Assembly: GCA_020975725.1 (NCBI GenBank)
Contig: QXJR01000009.1
Coordinates: forward strand, 744,001-808,000
Direction: 5' to 3'
Source: Picocystis sp. L7
Lineage: Eukaryota; Chlorophyta; Picocystophyceae; Picocystales; Picocystaceae
DNA: 64,000 nt
Positions 54,164 through 63,856 of the stretch are shown here, in pieces. The translations under genes and the position numbers were made by a program. Positions within the stretch are counted from its first letter, which is position 1, and each line of letters begins with the position of its first letter. The notes under the pieces were generated by a model, which saw nothing but the letters and a program-made list of their open reading frames with translations, was not told where the DNA came from and did no database searches.

Positions 54164-57100
54164 TTACATGATGTCAAACAGCTTCTTCAGCTTCACGACA
54201 AGGATCCATTCCTCCTTGTTGAGATCGTTCCGGTAGTTTTCTTTCAGCAGATCAATCGATCTTCTGCTGATGAGACTAACCAGCTCATCGTCTTCAAAAA
54301 AGTGCCGACCCACCATGCGTGTGGACTCAGTGGGATTTGTGCTGTTGATTTTGACTGCCACAGAGTCCCCTTTCCTCGCCACGGGAACCGATTTATGGTT
54401 GTTCTCTATGGAAGATATCCGCCCGATGGTCAAAAACCCTCCATCCATTGGGTCTGGGCGATTGGGCACACACAGCGGAGTGCCAACCTTAGCGATGCCC
54501 TCGAGTACTTCGCAACCCAGGATGATTGGGTCTTTCTTATTAAAGACACAATTGGGTAGGATCTTTAGAATGCAGGGGAAGACGGCATCAAACTCTGCAG
54601 CTTTACGCTTCTCTTCCTTCACCTTCGCCATATATGAGACAAACTGGTCAAAGAGATGATAGATGATATCTGCAGTGAAGATCTTCACCCCGAGCTCCTC
54701 TGCCATTGCAACAGCATCTTTTTCGACTTTCACATCAAAAGCAAGGATCACCGCAAACTCCTTCCGTTTCCTTTCAAGCATTACGCTTGCCCTCATCACA
54801 TCTTTCTTGTGAATCGGACCGATGTTTATACCAGATACTGGGATCTGCACTGCGGGGGACTTCAAAAATTCCAGAAGTGCTTCGAGGGAACCGAGGGTGG
54901 ATGCCTGAACGCACACCCCTTCGCCACTCTTGTCCACACTACCAAGGATATGGCTCATATCTGCCATTGCCTCGTCCTTCAACTCTTCCAGGTCATCATC
55001 CGGTCCAACAGCAAAAAGCTGCGTTCCGGCAATTGCTGTTTCCAAGCCATTGGCAGTAATTTTCACCCCCTGCGCTGCCTTAATCTCTTTGTGGTGGATG
55101 TATGAGCCCTTCACACGAAGCTCGCGCATTGGATGCGGTGTTAGCAAAGCCCTGACTTGTGTAACAATGGGACCTTGGAGTCCACAAACAACAATTGTGT
55201 CTCCCTCCCGCAAAGTGCCATTGACTAGAATGACATCAATAGTTGTGCCGAGGCCTTCGATCATCTTGACCTCCAGGACAGTGCATTGGGTGTCTTCCAC
55301 GTACATAAGTCGGTCCCGCAGTTTCTCCTGTGTGAGCTTGCACAGCAGCTGAAGAATGTCCGGAAGTCCCTCTCCAGATATGGCACTGGTCGGAACAATA
55401 TTGACATACTTTCTCACGTCAGGGTTTTTCCAGTATGGAGCCACGTTAAGCCCTTGCTCCTGAAAGGCCAATATGGTTTTGTCAAACCGTTGTTCATACT
55501 CGTTGATGACATAATCCGGCTGGTTGTCAAGCGCTTTCTGAATGGGTGCATTCGGATGGCTTTTCCACTCAAACATCCTGTCGACCTTATTCAAGGCAAT
55601 GATGAAAGGGGTTTTACGCATGCGTAAAAGGTTCAAGGACTCGAGGGTTTGCTGCTCCAAGCCATGCATAATATCCACCACAAGAATGGCTATGTCACAT
55701 AGACCACTCCCCCTTGAACGCAAATTTGTGAAAGATTCATGCCCCGGAGTGTCAATGACAAGCAGCCCTGGCAGTTTGAGATCCATAGCCCCTTCGTTTA
55801 ACTCAAGAGTACGGTCAATGATGGCCTGCTTGGGAATGTAGGTTGCACCGATCTGTTGTGTAATCCCTCCTGCCTCTCCGTCCTGGACATTGGTGCCCCT
55901 GATTTTGTCAAGCAACTTGGTTTTTCCTGTATCAACATGGCCTAGAATGCAGCAGATCGGAGACCTGAGATTGTTTGCATCTCGTTCTGCAAGAGCTTTT
56001 TCCAAGCGCCCCTGGCGCAGGGCCTTGGCCTTCTCTTTTCTTTCTCGCAATGCTCGTTCTTCCTCGTCCTCGTTGCTGTCAGAGTAATCGCTATCACTGT
56101 CATACGAGGAGGCTGCCAGTTCCTCTTCTGCGTCTTCTCCATTGCTCTCTTCCAACCGCAAGCGCTCTCCGTCCTCGCCATCCACTTCCCCCTCCTCCAT
56201 ACTTACAGACTCCTCCCAGTTCTTCTCTTCCCAGTCATCAGGGGCATCAAGAACAGCAGTCCCCTCTTCTGCAACCTCAGCTGACCCGCTTTCTTCCAGG
56301 GACTTTTCAACCGGGATCTCTGCTTTGTGAGACGGCAACTCGACAGTCTTCTCTGCGTCAATCTTAGTCGGCTCTGGAGTGGTTCTTTCTTGGGGGATCT
56401 CTTCCTGGGGGGGCGGTGCCTTTTTCTTCTTCTTGGTGTAGACCACCTTTTCTTTCTTATAAGCTTCTTGTTGCCCTTCTACAAGTTCCTGAACATCGCT
56501 CACACCAGCTGCCTGGAGCATCTGCTCCCTTACCATTGCTAGTCTACGCTGTTCCTCTTTCTGCTTGGCGGTAAGCAGTTTGCCATCTTTTTTCATCTGC
56601 TCTCGCCTTGCTTTCTTTTGCTCCTTCTTCCTCTGCCGCTCCTCTTCTGCTTTTCTTTCCTCTTCTCTTATCCGCTCCTCCTCTTCTGCTTCTTTGCGAA
56701 GGCGCTCTTCTTCCTTTTTCTGAGCTTCTTCCTCCAGCCTCTTTTTCTCTTCCAACGCTTCCTGCATCTTTCTGATAGCTGCATTGACGGGCTTTGTCTT
56801 CTTTGGCGCAGTGCTTTCTTCCTTTGCGGCTTCTTTTTTGGCTTTTTCCTTCTCCTTCTTTTTCAGCTTCTTTTTCTGAGCGGCAGTCAGTTCTTTCTTC
56901 TCTTCCTCTTGATTTTCGAGCGGCGCTGTCTCTTGAGAAGCTTCAGCTTCAGCTTCCGGAGCCACGGGTTTGTTCAGGGACAGTGGAGGATCTGTTGTGG
57001 TGGTAGCTGCCTTCCCTTGCGCAGCCTCTGCTGCTTTTTTTACTGCATCTAGATCCATGGCGGGCTCCTCTTCTTCTTTTTCTTTGGGTCCTTCCAGCAT

Positions 57101-58510
57101 GGCCAGGATGGCGTCAATCTCTTCCTCTTCCTGCTGTGTTCTTTGTGCTTTTCCTTTCTTGTTCTTCTTCTTTTTGGAATTTGGTTTGTGAGCTTCAGCC
57201 TCGGTGCTCTTCTCCGTCGACTTTGCCTCTGCCGATGGAGCTGTGGTCACCCCGTTGGCTGCATCCCCTGTGCTATGCTCTAAAACAGCAAGCAAGTTTT
57301 TCTCATCGATCGTTTTTTTTCTTTTTCTTCTTGCCTTCAAAGACCACTGGCTCCTGTGCAGCATCAGCTGCTTGTTCAGCCAGCATCTTTTCAAGCTCAT
57401 CACCCCCTTTCTTTTTTTTCTTCTTCTTTCCTTCAAATTTCAGCTCATCGTTTCCTTGGGGACACTCTTTCGTCGGAGCCTCGGCTGGAACTGACGATCC
57501 AGGAACGAGAGAACCAGGGAGCACGATCGCACCTTGTGCTTCTTCGTCCGCCCAACCTGCATCCTTTGCAGAGCACAACATCCCAAAGCTATCGACACCC
57601 CTGAGAGAAACCTTCTCGATCTCAAGACCTGTACCTGGAGTCACGCATCCAATGGGTGCAAAGACAGTCCTCATCCCTTGAGAAACGTTCGTGGCATTCG
57701 TCACGACCTGCACCTGTGTGCCTTGCCCTACGTCCAATTGGCACACCCTGCCCATCAAAAATACGCCGGATCGACTTCGTTAGCACGTTCATTCATGGAA
57801 GCATTCGCTCAATCGGCGAGACGCTTTGGAGCACGACTTGCCCGTCGTCCGGTATTCGTTCATTCTCCCGCATCCGACGCGTACCTCAATCGATCTGCTT
57901 TGGGGTGTTTTACGACAGCTGCGATGGTCGCCACCTTCAATTGTGGGATTCCGGATCCGCCGGCATGAGCAGAACCTTCCTGACGTTCCAATTTCTCTTC
58001 CGGACCTTCCTCTACCAGCTCGGCACCTTCGTCCAGCAAAGCGAAGGAGGAACCTCCCGTCGTTCCCTCTCCAACTTCTGCTTCGACTTGGTCGCGTGCA
58101 TCCTCTCCGTCGTCTTCTTCTGCCAGAAGATCGAATCCGGTCGCCGCACTCGTCCCCGATGGTTCTTCCTCTTCCTCTTCTTCTCCTTCCTCTTCGAGGA
58201 GCATGTGAAAGGCGGTGGCGGTTGTTTTTCCGCTCGCGCCTCGGTTTTCCTCCTCTTCTTCATCCTCGGATTTGCCGACTTCGCCAGGTATGTCTCCTAG
58301 CTGTATGTCTTCTTCGCCATCGCTCTCGACGTCCAAGGCTGCACGACCACCTTTCTTCTTCCCTTTCTTCCCTTTCTTCTCCTTCTTCTTCTTCGTCTCC
58401 ACCGCCTCTCCGCCGTCTGCGGGCTCCTCGGAGGCCCCCTTCCCCTCGTCTCCATCCAAGAGGTACTCGTCGTCATCCACCAACCCCCTGTTCCGCGATT
58501 TACGTCCCAT
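54164..58510 (-). CDS. Translation initiation factor eIF5B with an internal tRNA-binding OB domain
   Basis: Exons 58510-57885 and 57747-54164, about 1,402 codons. The start MGRKSRNRG fits eIF5B. Order: acidic/Lys-rich tail; a PheT/EMAPII-type tRNA-binding domain at ~190-295 (VKHPKADRLR | VCQLDVGQG, LRGVDSFGMLCSAKDAG); long charged Lys/Glu coiled coil; GTPase with GHVDTGKT (~810), DTPGHES and NKVD; GIXXXD-like end (NKEEWILVVKLKKLFDI). eIF5B joins the 60S subunit and places initiator tRNA, and is a single-copy essential GTPase in known eukaryotes. The tRNA-binding domain is not part of the eIF5B proteins I know. The reading frame shifts by one base at an A8 run in a polylysine stretch (57313-57320, T8 on plus): seven As would keep it open. 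That could be an assembly error, +1 frameshifting or a real defect. Confidence 0.9.
57748..57884 (-). other. Intron of eIF5B, 137 bp, inside the tRNA-binding domain
   Basis: Donor TTGAG|GTACGC, acceptor GGGCAG|G, phase 2. Splicing joins KADRLR to VCQLDVGQG, exactly the continuous family sequence. Confidence 0.88.
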
Positions 58511-58599
58511 CTTGAGCGCAGCAGAGCGCAGCACGAGCGCCGCCGCGCACGTCGAAATGCCGATGGAAGCGCGGAGCTCCGGGACACCCTTCCCTGCAT

Positions 58600-58741
58600 G
58601 AATGCCCCCCTTTCTGACACGGTCTCTACGGTCTTTTTCCTTTGAATAGACAGCCATTAACCGCCGGTATTTCAAAGACCGTCAATGGACCGTCAAAGAG
58701 ACCGAAGCACGACGGTACTTCGGGTCATAAGGGGGGCATTG
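58600..58741. repeat. Inverted repeat bounded by AATGCCCCCCTT / AAGGGGGGCATT
   Basis: The left end reads AATGCCCCCCTT and the right end its complement, AAGGGGGGCATT. Inside, GGTCTCTACGGTC on the left faces GACCGTC and AGAGACCG on the right. The two arms therefore match imperfectly over ~60 bp. It could be a small MITE-like element or a symmetrical bidirectional promoter element, about 90 bp upstream of the eIF5B start. Confidence 0.6.
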
Positions 58742-59390
58742 CGGGTTAAGGACCTCGAAGGACGAGGTCCACCTGCGCTTCGGCGTTTCTTCGTTGGATC
58801 GATCCACTTCGCGTGGACATGTCCGACTTGTGCCGATTGTGGCAGTGTCGGATGGGCGAAACCGGAACCATCCAAGCACGGGAGATCCATTGAACGAGGG
58901 ATGCACCCGACCTTGTCCGTTGGAACACGAACGGCGGTGGGAAGGAGCACGGACCGTCCTTCGTCCAAAACCAGTGGACATGGAGACAAGAACGAATCCG
59001 ATGGCGTTTCGAGGGAGAGGAGCTACCAACCTTCATTCCCTCGGCGGAGAGAAGGACACCTTCATCGACTGGACCCGGATGCATATCTTGCGCTTGACAA
59101 GTGCGTTTCGGTGGAGTTTCGAGGGTCAAGGGAGCACAGACGGATCCAGCGTTGGTGGGATCGAATGGGCGAGAGGGAATTCGACGCGGAATGGTCCCCG
59201 TCGGAACGGAACGAGCTTGGGAACGGAGGATTGGAGGGAGAACTAGACGGCATGATACGTTGGGGATGACAAGGACACGGAATGAGAGAGAAAAGGACCG
59301 AGAGGGGGATGGGAGGGAGAGAGATCGAGGGGGAGACAAGCGGGAGGGAGAGGGACCGCGATTGAGAGAGGAGTGGAGAGGACTGCAGGG

Positions 59391-59463
59391 AGAGGGAGAG
59401 GGAGAGAGAGGGAGAGGGAGGGAGAGGGAGGGAGAGGGAGGGAGAGGGAGGGAGAGGGAGAGG
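59391..59463. repeat. GAGAGGGAGG purine repeat
   Basis: About 70 bp of GGGAGAGGGAGGGAGAGGGA-like units, just upstream of the RMI1 start. Confidence 0.85.
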
Positions 59464-59494
59464 GTGAGTTGGTTCGCTTGTGTGTTTCTGTCGC

Positions 59495-61087
59495 ATGGAG
59501 ATCGGCGAGGACGATGGCCAAGGCATGGCATCTCGCCTGGCGCAATTGCACATCCACGTGGATCCAAGGTGGGTGGCAGAAGCCTCCAGCTTCCATCCAG
59601 GTGACCTGGAACGTGTAGTGGACGCGTACCTGAACACAGACCTGCGTGTTTGTGGACGTGGGACCCTGCCTGGTCCCGTCGATGCCATGGAAGTGCTTCG
59701 TGGAAAGCACGTCTTGCAAGTGGACGAAGCCGTGGACGTGTCCTTGCCCGCGAAAGAAAGGTTCCAAGCCAAGCCAAAACACGCCAATCGATGCTTGAAA
59801 CTCGCACTCACCGATGGGAAGACCGACCTGGTGGGATTCGAACGAACACTCCTCGCTTGGGATGGAACCGCCGAAGATCTCGTCGGCAGCAAAATCCTTG
59901 TGGAAGACGTGGAAGTCAGAAGAGGTGTGCTCGTGCTCGTGAACGAGCGCACGATCGTGCTTGGAGGCAACAGTCCGACCATGCGTGAGGCGCGAGACCG
60001 GGCATTGGGCAGGTGGAATGCCAGAAGAACCAGAGAAGAGATGAGACAGGGATGCTCTGTCCAAGGCAGGGTCCAAGAAGCCAGGAGAGCCGCTTGGGAA
60101 GGGACCGGACAAGAAGCAGCTCCTGGATCTGAGACCAGAGGTGATGCACCGAACGGAAGAGCCGATGAAAATGTCTGCCAACGACAAGCATGGGAGCACC
60201 CGGAAACACGGAACGTGGGAGATGGGGCTCCTGGGTCGACGGTTGACGGATGGAATGCGGGCCTGGGAAACAATCGCACCGCCCCCTTGGCTCCGTGTGA
60301 AATGCGTCCAACTGGGAATGAAGAGCAACAAGAAGGACCTACCGACGAGGAACTCGAGGCCATGAGAGCAACAGAGGCACCCGTACAGATGCCACCCATT
60401 CACGCACATGTGGAGAATTCCGGGCCACCCCCGGGCACAAACACCATGGTCCCAAATCCCACCACGCAACTCACCTTGAACGCAGTATCTCCAGTGGGTG
60501 CTGCGGGCGCACCAATGGTAGAGGAAGCAGTAGAGCCAACAAGTTCGCCATCGTTGGTCATGCCCTCACCTGTGCTGTCCGTAGAGCAGCCATCCGCCCA
60601 GCACCTGCTAATTTCTCCTTCGCAAACGCTTCCAGGCAAATCAGATGTGGTTCCACTCCATCTACATGTACGGTGTTTGAAGGAGGTATTGGAGCACAAT
60701 CAGTGCTGTGAAAGAACAGATGCCCTGGAAAAGGTCTACGTGCAGGGGGTGTTCACACACTTGCAAATGGATGTATCAGAGACCCAGTATTCTGCTGTTG
60801 GCATTCTTGAAGATGGTACAGCAAGCGTCGAGGTCCGTTTTCCTCATACCCTTCTAGAAGAGAGGTTGTTCGAGGTTTCGCCAGCCCAGTTTGCTCTGGT
60901 AAAGGAGGAGGAGGAGATAAGGACGAAAATTGCTGACAACCTTGCTCGGTTTTCGGATTTTGATGGAATCGCTCATATCTGGATTCAACCGACCAACCTG
61001 CGGGCTTTCGTCATTGCACTGCATGAAATGGAGGGGGAGTCTTGCAAGGGCCTGGCACGGTCCATCCTCGGCGGGCTCGCTCTGTAG
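59495..61087 (+). CDS. RMI1: RecQ-mediated genome instability protein 1
   Basis: 530 codons from the ATG giving MEIGEDDGQG; the ATG at 59525 (MASRLAQLH) is an alternative. The N-terminal helical domain (WVAEASSFHPGDLERVVDAYL) and OB-fold 1 (LRGKHVLQVDEAVDVSLPAK, CLKLALTDGKTDLVGFER, GSKILVEDVEVRRGVLVL) match RMI1. A long disordered, P/E/T-rich linker follows, then a C-terminal OB-like domain (VYVQGVFTHLQ, ILEDGTASVEVRF, ALHEMEGE) consistent with OB2. RMI1 partners with topoisomerase III-alpha and a RecQ/BLM helicase to dissolve double Holliday junctions in the nucleus. The length is within the plant/animal range (~600). It converges on the bZIP gene with ~160 bp between stops. Confidence 0.85.
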   Translation: MEIGEDDGQGMASRLAQLHIHVDPRWVAEASSFHPGDLERVVDAYLNTDLRVCGRGTLPGPVDAMEVLRGKHVLQVDEAVDVSLPAKERFQAKPKHANRCLKLALTDGKTDLVGFERTLLAWDGTAEDLVGSKILVEDVEVRRGVLVLVNERTIVLGGNSPTMREARDRALGRWNARRTREEMRQGCSVQGRVQEARRAAWEGTGQEAAPGSETRGDAPNGRADENVCQRQAWEHPETRNVGDGAPGSTVDGWNAGLGNNRTAPLAPCEMRPTGNEEQQEGPTDEELEAMRATEAPVQMPPIHAHVENSGPPPGTNTMVPNPTTQLTLNAVSPVGAAGAPMVEEAVEPTSSPSLVMPSPVLSVEQPSAQHLLISPSQTLPGKSDVVPLHLHVRCLKEVLEHNQCCERTDALEKVYVQGVFTHLQMDVSETQYSAVGILEDGTASVEVRFPHTLLEERLFEVSPAQFALVKEEEEIRTKIADNLARFSDFDGIAHIWIQPTNLRAFVIALHEMEGESCKGLARSILGGLAL

Positions 61088-61245
61088 TGTCTAGGACAGA
61101 ATCGAAGCTCGCTAAATCTAGCAAGACCCGTCACTAGTGATCGAATCAGGACGTGACGTTCATCCATGATTACATGCAGTTCTAATAAATGTTCATTGAC
61201 ATACCGGGCGCCTTTGTGCCCTATCGGTCACCGTTCCCTTCCTGT

Positions 61246-61932
61246 TCACAAGGAATCGATGAACTCATACTCGTTCTGTTTTGCCTTCCTCAGGTCTATT
61301 TCGCCCTTCAGCTGCACAAAGACGGTGCGCAGGGAATCGATCTGCTCCCTCAGCCTTGCTTGTTCTTCCTTCATGTGAAGGATCTGCGCTTTCATGCGCT
61401 CTTCCTCCTCCTTTTTCTTCGCTTTCGATCTCGCAGCAGCTTCGCGGTTGAGGAGGATCCTTTGATATCGTTTAGGGTCTTCTTGCCTGAGCCTTTCGAG
61501 CTCGGTGTCACTCGCTGGCTTCTTGGTCTTTCGAACGTGCGAGTCTCGTTGTTCCAGGACAGAGCGAGTGAGTTGCTCCAACACCTCCTCTGCTCCGCCT
61601 TCTTCTCCCTTGATTGCGAGAGACTTCTGCTTTTTGTTTTTGGACACCATCCCAAGGACGCGATCCAATCCATCTTTGGATTTGAGCTCTTGGGCGAGTG
61701 TGCCTTGGAACTTGCCCGGCGAGCTGATGACGTGTTCGATCATCATCTTGAGGAACTTGGGACTGGCTCTGCACGTTGGCTTGTTGAAGCTGGATGCCCT
61801 AGGCGTGGCCAGCAGATCCGTGGTCTTGCTGGAGTTCTTTTCCTCTTCGGAACTTTCGCCATGATGCCCCGCTTCTTTCCAGGCCCTCTTCTTGGCCTGG
61901 ATCGGTTCCGGCGACCCTTCTTGCAACGACAT
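61246..61932 (-). CDS. bZIP transcription factor
   Basis: 228 codons if it starts at MSLQEGSPEP; the frame remains open to 62403 (385 codons), so a longer N-terminus or an upstream exon is possible. The upstream part contains two copies of the spacer motif, which argues that it is non-coding. The C-terminal 76 residues are a bZIP domain. The basic region DPKRYQRILLNREAAARSKA has N-X7-(R/K) spacing (Asn, then Ser-Lys) like plant group I (VIP1/RSG), followed by a heptad leucine/isoleucine zipper (ILHMKEEQARLREQIDSL). Upstream is an S/K-rich, presumably disordered region. It should be nuclear and DNA-binding; its targets are unknown. Confidence 0.85.
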   Translation of the reverse strand: MSLQEGSPEPIQAKKRAWKEAGHHGESSEEEKNSSKTTDLLATPRASSFNKPTCRASPKFLKMMIEHVISSPGKFQGTLAQELKSKDGLDRVLGMVSKNKKQKSLAIKGEEGGAEEVLEQLTRSVLEQRDSHVRKTKKPASDTELERLRQEDPKRYQRILLNREAAARSKAKKKEEEERMKAQILHMKEEQARLREQIDSLRTVFVQLKGEIDLRKAKQNEYEFIDSL

Positions 61933-62111
61933 GTATGGCTCTGGAGCCTCTCCAGCCGCTCCGGTGCACCTCGCAAGCGCTCTTCGCGCCGCAATCTGTT
62001 GCACTTCGGATCTGGACGAACACGTGGATCGATCCCTTCGGTTAACTCGATCGTAAACACGGCGACCCTGGGCGTCGACGGTCGGCGTCCAGGGTCGTCG
62101 ATGCGTTCCCG

Positions 62112-62123
62112 AATGCCCCCCTT
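62112..62123 (-). promoter_or_regulatory. AAGGGGGGCATT motif, copy 4 (minus strand)
   Basis: Exact 12-mer on the minus strand, 180 bp upstream of the chosen bZIP start. Confidence 0.5.
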
Positions 62124-62173
62124 CTTCTGCCCCCAAACCTCCGGTCCGAGGGGGTGGGGTCCACGAACCCTCC

Positions 62174-62185
62174 AATGCCCCCCTT
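62174..62185 (-). promoter_or_regulatory. AAGGGGGGCATT motif, copy 5 (minus strand)
   Basis: Exact 12-mer, 62 bp from copy 4 and in the same orientation. Confidence 0.5.
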
Positions 62186-63856
62186 TTGGGAGGATCCTCC
62201 ACCCGGGCTCGTGGGGGAGGGGAGCCACACAGGGGAGGTGGCAATCCGACCGTTGGTGGGGGGTGGGGCTTGGCTGGCAGGCGACGAATTCGAACCCCAG
62301 AGGTCCCTTCCGAAGACGTCGGATTCTCGGAAGGGGTTTCTTGCATGACGCGACGTCCAAGGTGACGTCGACGGAAGGAGAGGATCGCGATGGGATGGGA
62401 CAAGGGCAGGCCTCGGACGAGATGGCGGGTCTCACCGTCGTCCGTGGAAGGCGATGGGATTGTCGGACGCGCTGTCCCATTCCCCGAACCAGGTTACGGC
62501 ACCCGATTCGTCTTCTCGATGACGGTCTCGGTGGAGGTCGTTTTGCATGACCCGTCCCTTCGACGAGTGGCCTCGACGGTCCAGGTTTTCCCTATTCCAG
62601 CTCACGGACGAGCCGGTCGAACCCCATCGATTCGTGGACGAGCAAGAATCGGACGGTCCTGTTCGTCCTTGGCAACCCGTTCCCAGGAACGATGCCTCGG
62701 ATCCGTTCGTCACTCGATTCCGACGTCTCCGAGACGCCGTCGACGCGAGTCGTTCGCCTGTTCCCATTCGTCTGGAGCGGCAGGAACGTTCCCTTTCGAA
62801 GCAAGGGAAGGGTAGTTTCTTCCACCGTCGGTTGGACCCCTTCCGAACCTTCCCTCTTTGGTTTCGGGAACACAGCTGGCAGCCTGTTCGGGGTGGGACG
62901 GATCTCACGTCATCCTCCCCCTCCTCCAAGGGGGGGCAGGAGGGGAGAGAGACCCAGCCCCTTCCTGTGGGATCGGGATGCACCCAGGGAAAGGGACGTC
63001 GATCCTGGGTTTCACACCTCACGTGCGCTTTTTCGAGCGGGCGGGAGAGCGAGAACGCGTCCCGGGTGGAAAAATCTGGATCGGACGGTGGAGGTGGCGG
63101 TCCTTCCGCCCTCGAGTCGGGGAGATGGGGCCATCCGACGGTCGAGAAGCCACGGCTGCCACCCAGCTGGCCCGGGGGCGACGAAATTCGGGCGAATGTT
63201 CTTCGGTCTCGGAGAGATTCGACGGCATCTCGTGGGACGTATCCCCGCATCTGGACGTGTCGACGAGGCCGTCCTCGCAGAGGATCGCCCGGGGGCGCAA
63301 CCCTTGGGAAAGACCCCCTTCTCCCGCAGAGGACATCAGCAGTAAAACAGAACCATTCCTCTGCACCGATCGTAGTTCCTGCGTCGCGGGGAGGGTTCCC
63401 CCTGCCGATCCCTGCTTCTGCACCGTCCTTTTCCTCCCCCCCACCGCAAATATCTCCGTCCTCTGCGATCCAAGCTCCCCTCCGCCCTCCCTCGCCCTCC
63501 CCTCGCCCCTCTCACATCCTCCCTCCCCTCCCCTCCCTCCCCCACTCATCCGCGAACCTTTCAGCCGCGCCTCTCTTCCCTTCCCCCGACCGGGCCCGTC
63601 GCGGACAAAATATCTCCGCGTGGGTCCAGCCAGGCTGCGTGCTTCCAGTCGTCCAGTATCGCTTCGACGCCATCCCATCCGCCACACGCAGCACGCCAAG
63701 CAAGGACGTGCGTCGCAGATCCGCAGCCGCAGGACGCAGCCGAAGAGGCGAGGCGTGCCACCGTCGAAAAACGAGAGAAAAAAGAAGAAGGGAGACGAAG
63801 GGAAAGGGTGGCGGAGCGGATCCAGAACGGGAGAACCCACGTCTCCAAAGGACGAG

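Larger units (their letters stand above)
58511..59494. promoter_or_regulatory. Divergent promoter region (eIF5B / RMI1)
   Basis: 984 bp between two starts pointing apart. It contains an inverted repeat bounded by the 12-bp motif (58601-58740), stop-poor GC-rich sequence, and a purine repeat just upstream of RMI1. Confidence 0.55.
61933..63856. promoter_or_regulatory. Long divergent spacer (bZIP / MYB)
   Basis: 1.9 kb between two transcription-factor genes pointing apart. It is very GC-rich, stop-poor on both strands and rich in GATCG, TTCGAA and CCCTTCC words. It contains two copies of AATGCCCCCCTT (62112-62123 and 62174-62185). 63400-63560 is a C/T-rich tract probably close to the MYB transcription start. 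No protein is recognisable, although frames of 270-460 codons are open. Confidence 0.5.

Noticed and set aside
57313-57320. Programmed -1 frameshift at A AAA AAC in eIF5B
   Set aside because: A -1 shift leads into a frame that does not continue as eIF5B. A +1 shift (or one A fewer) is needed.
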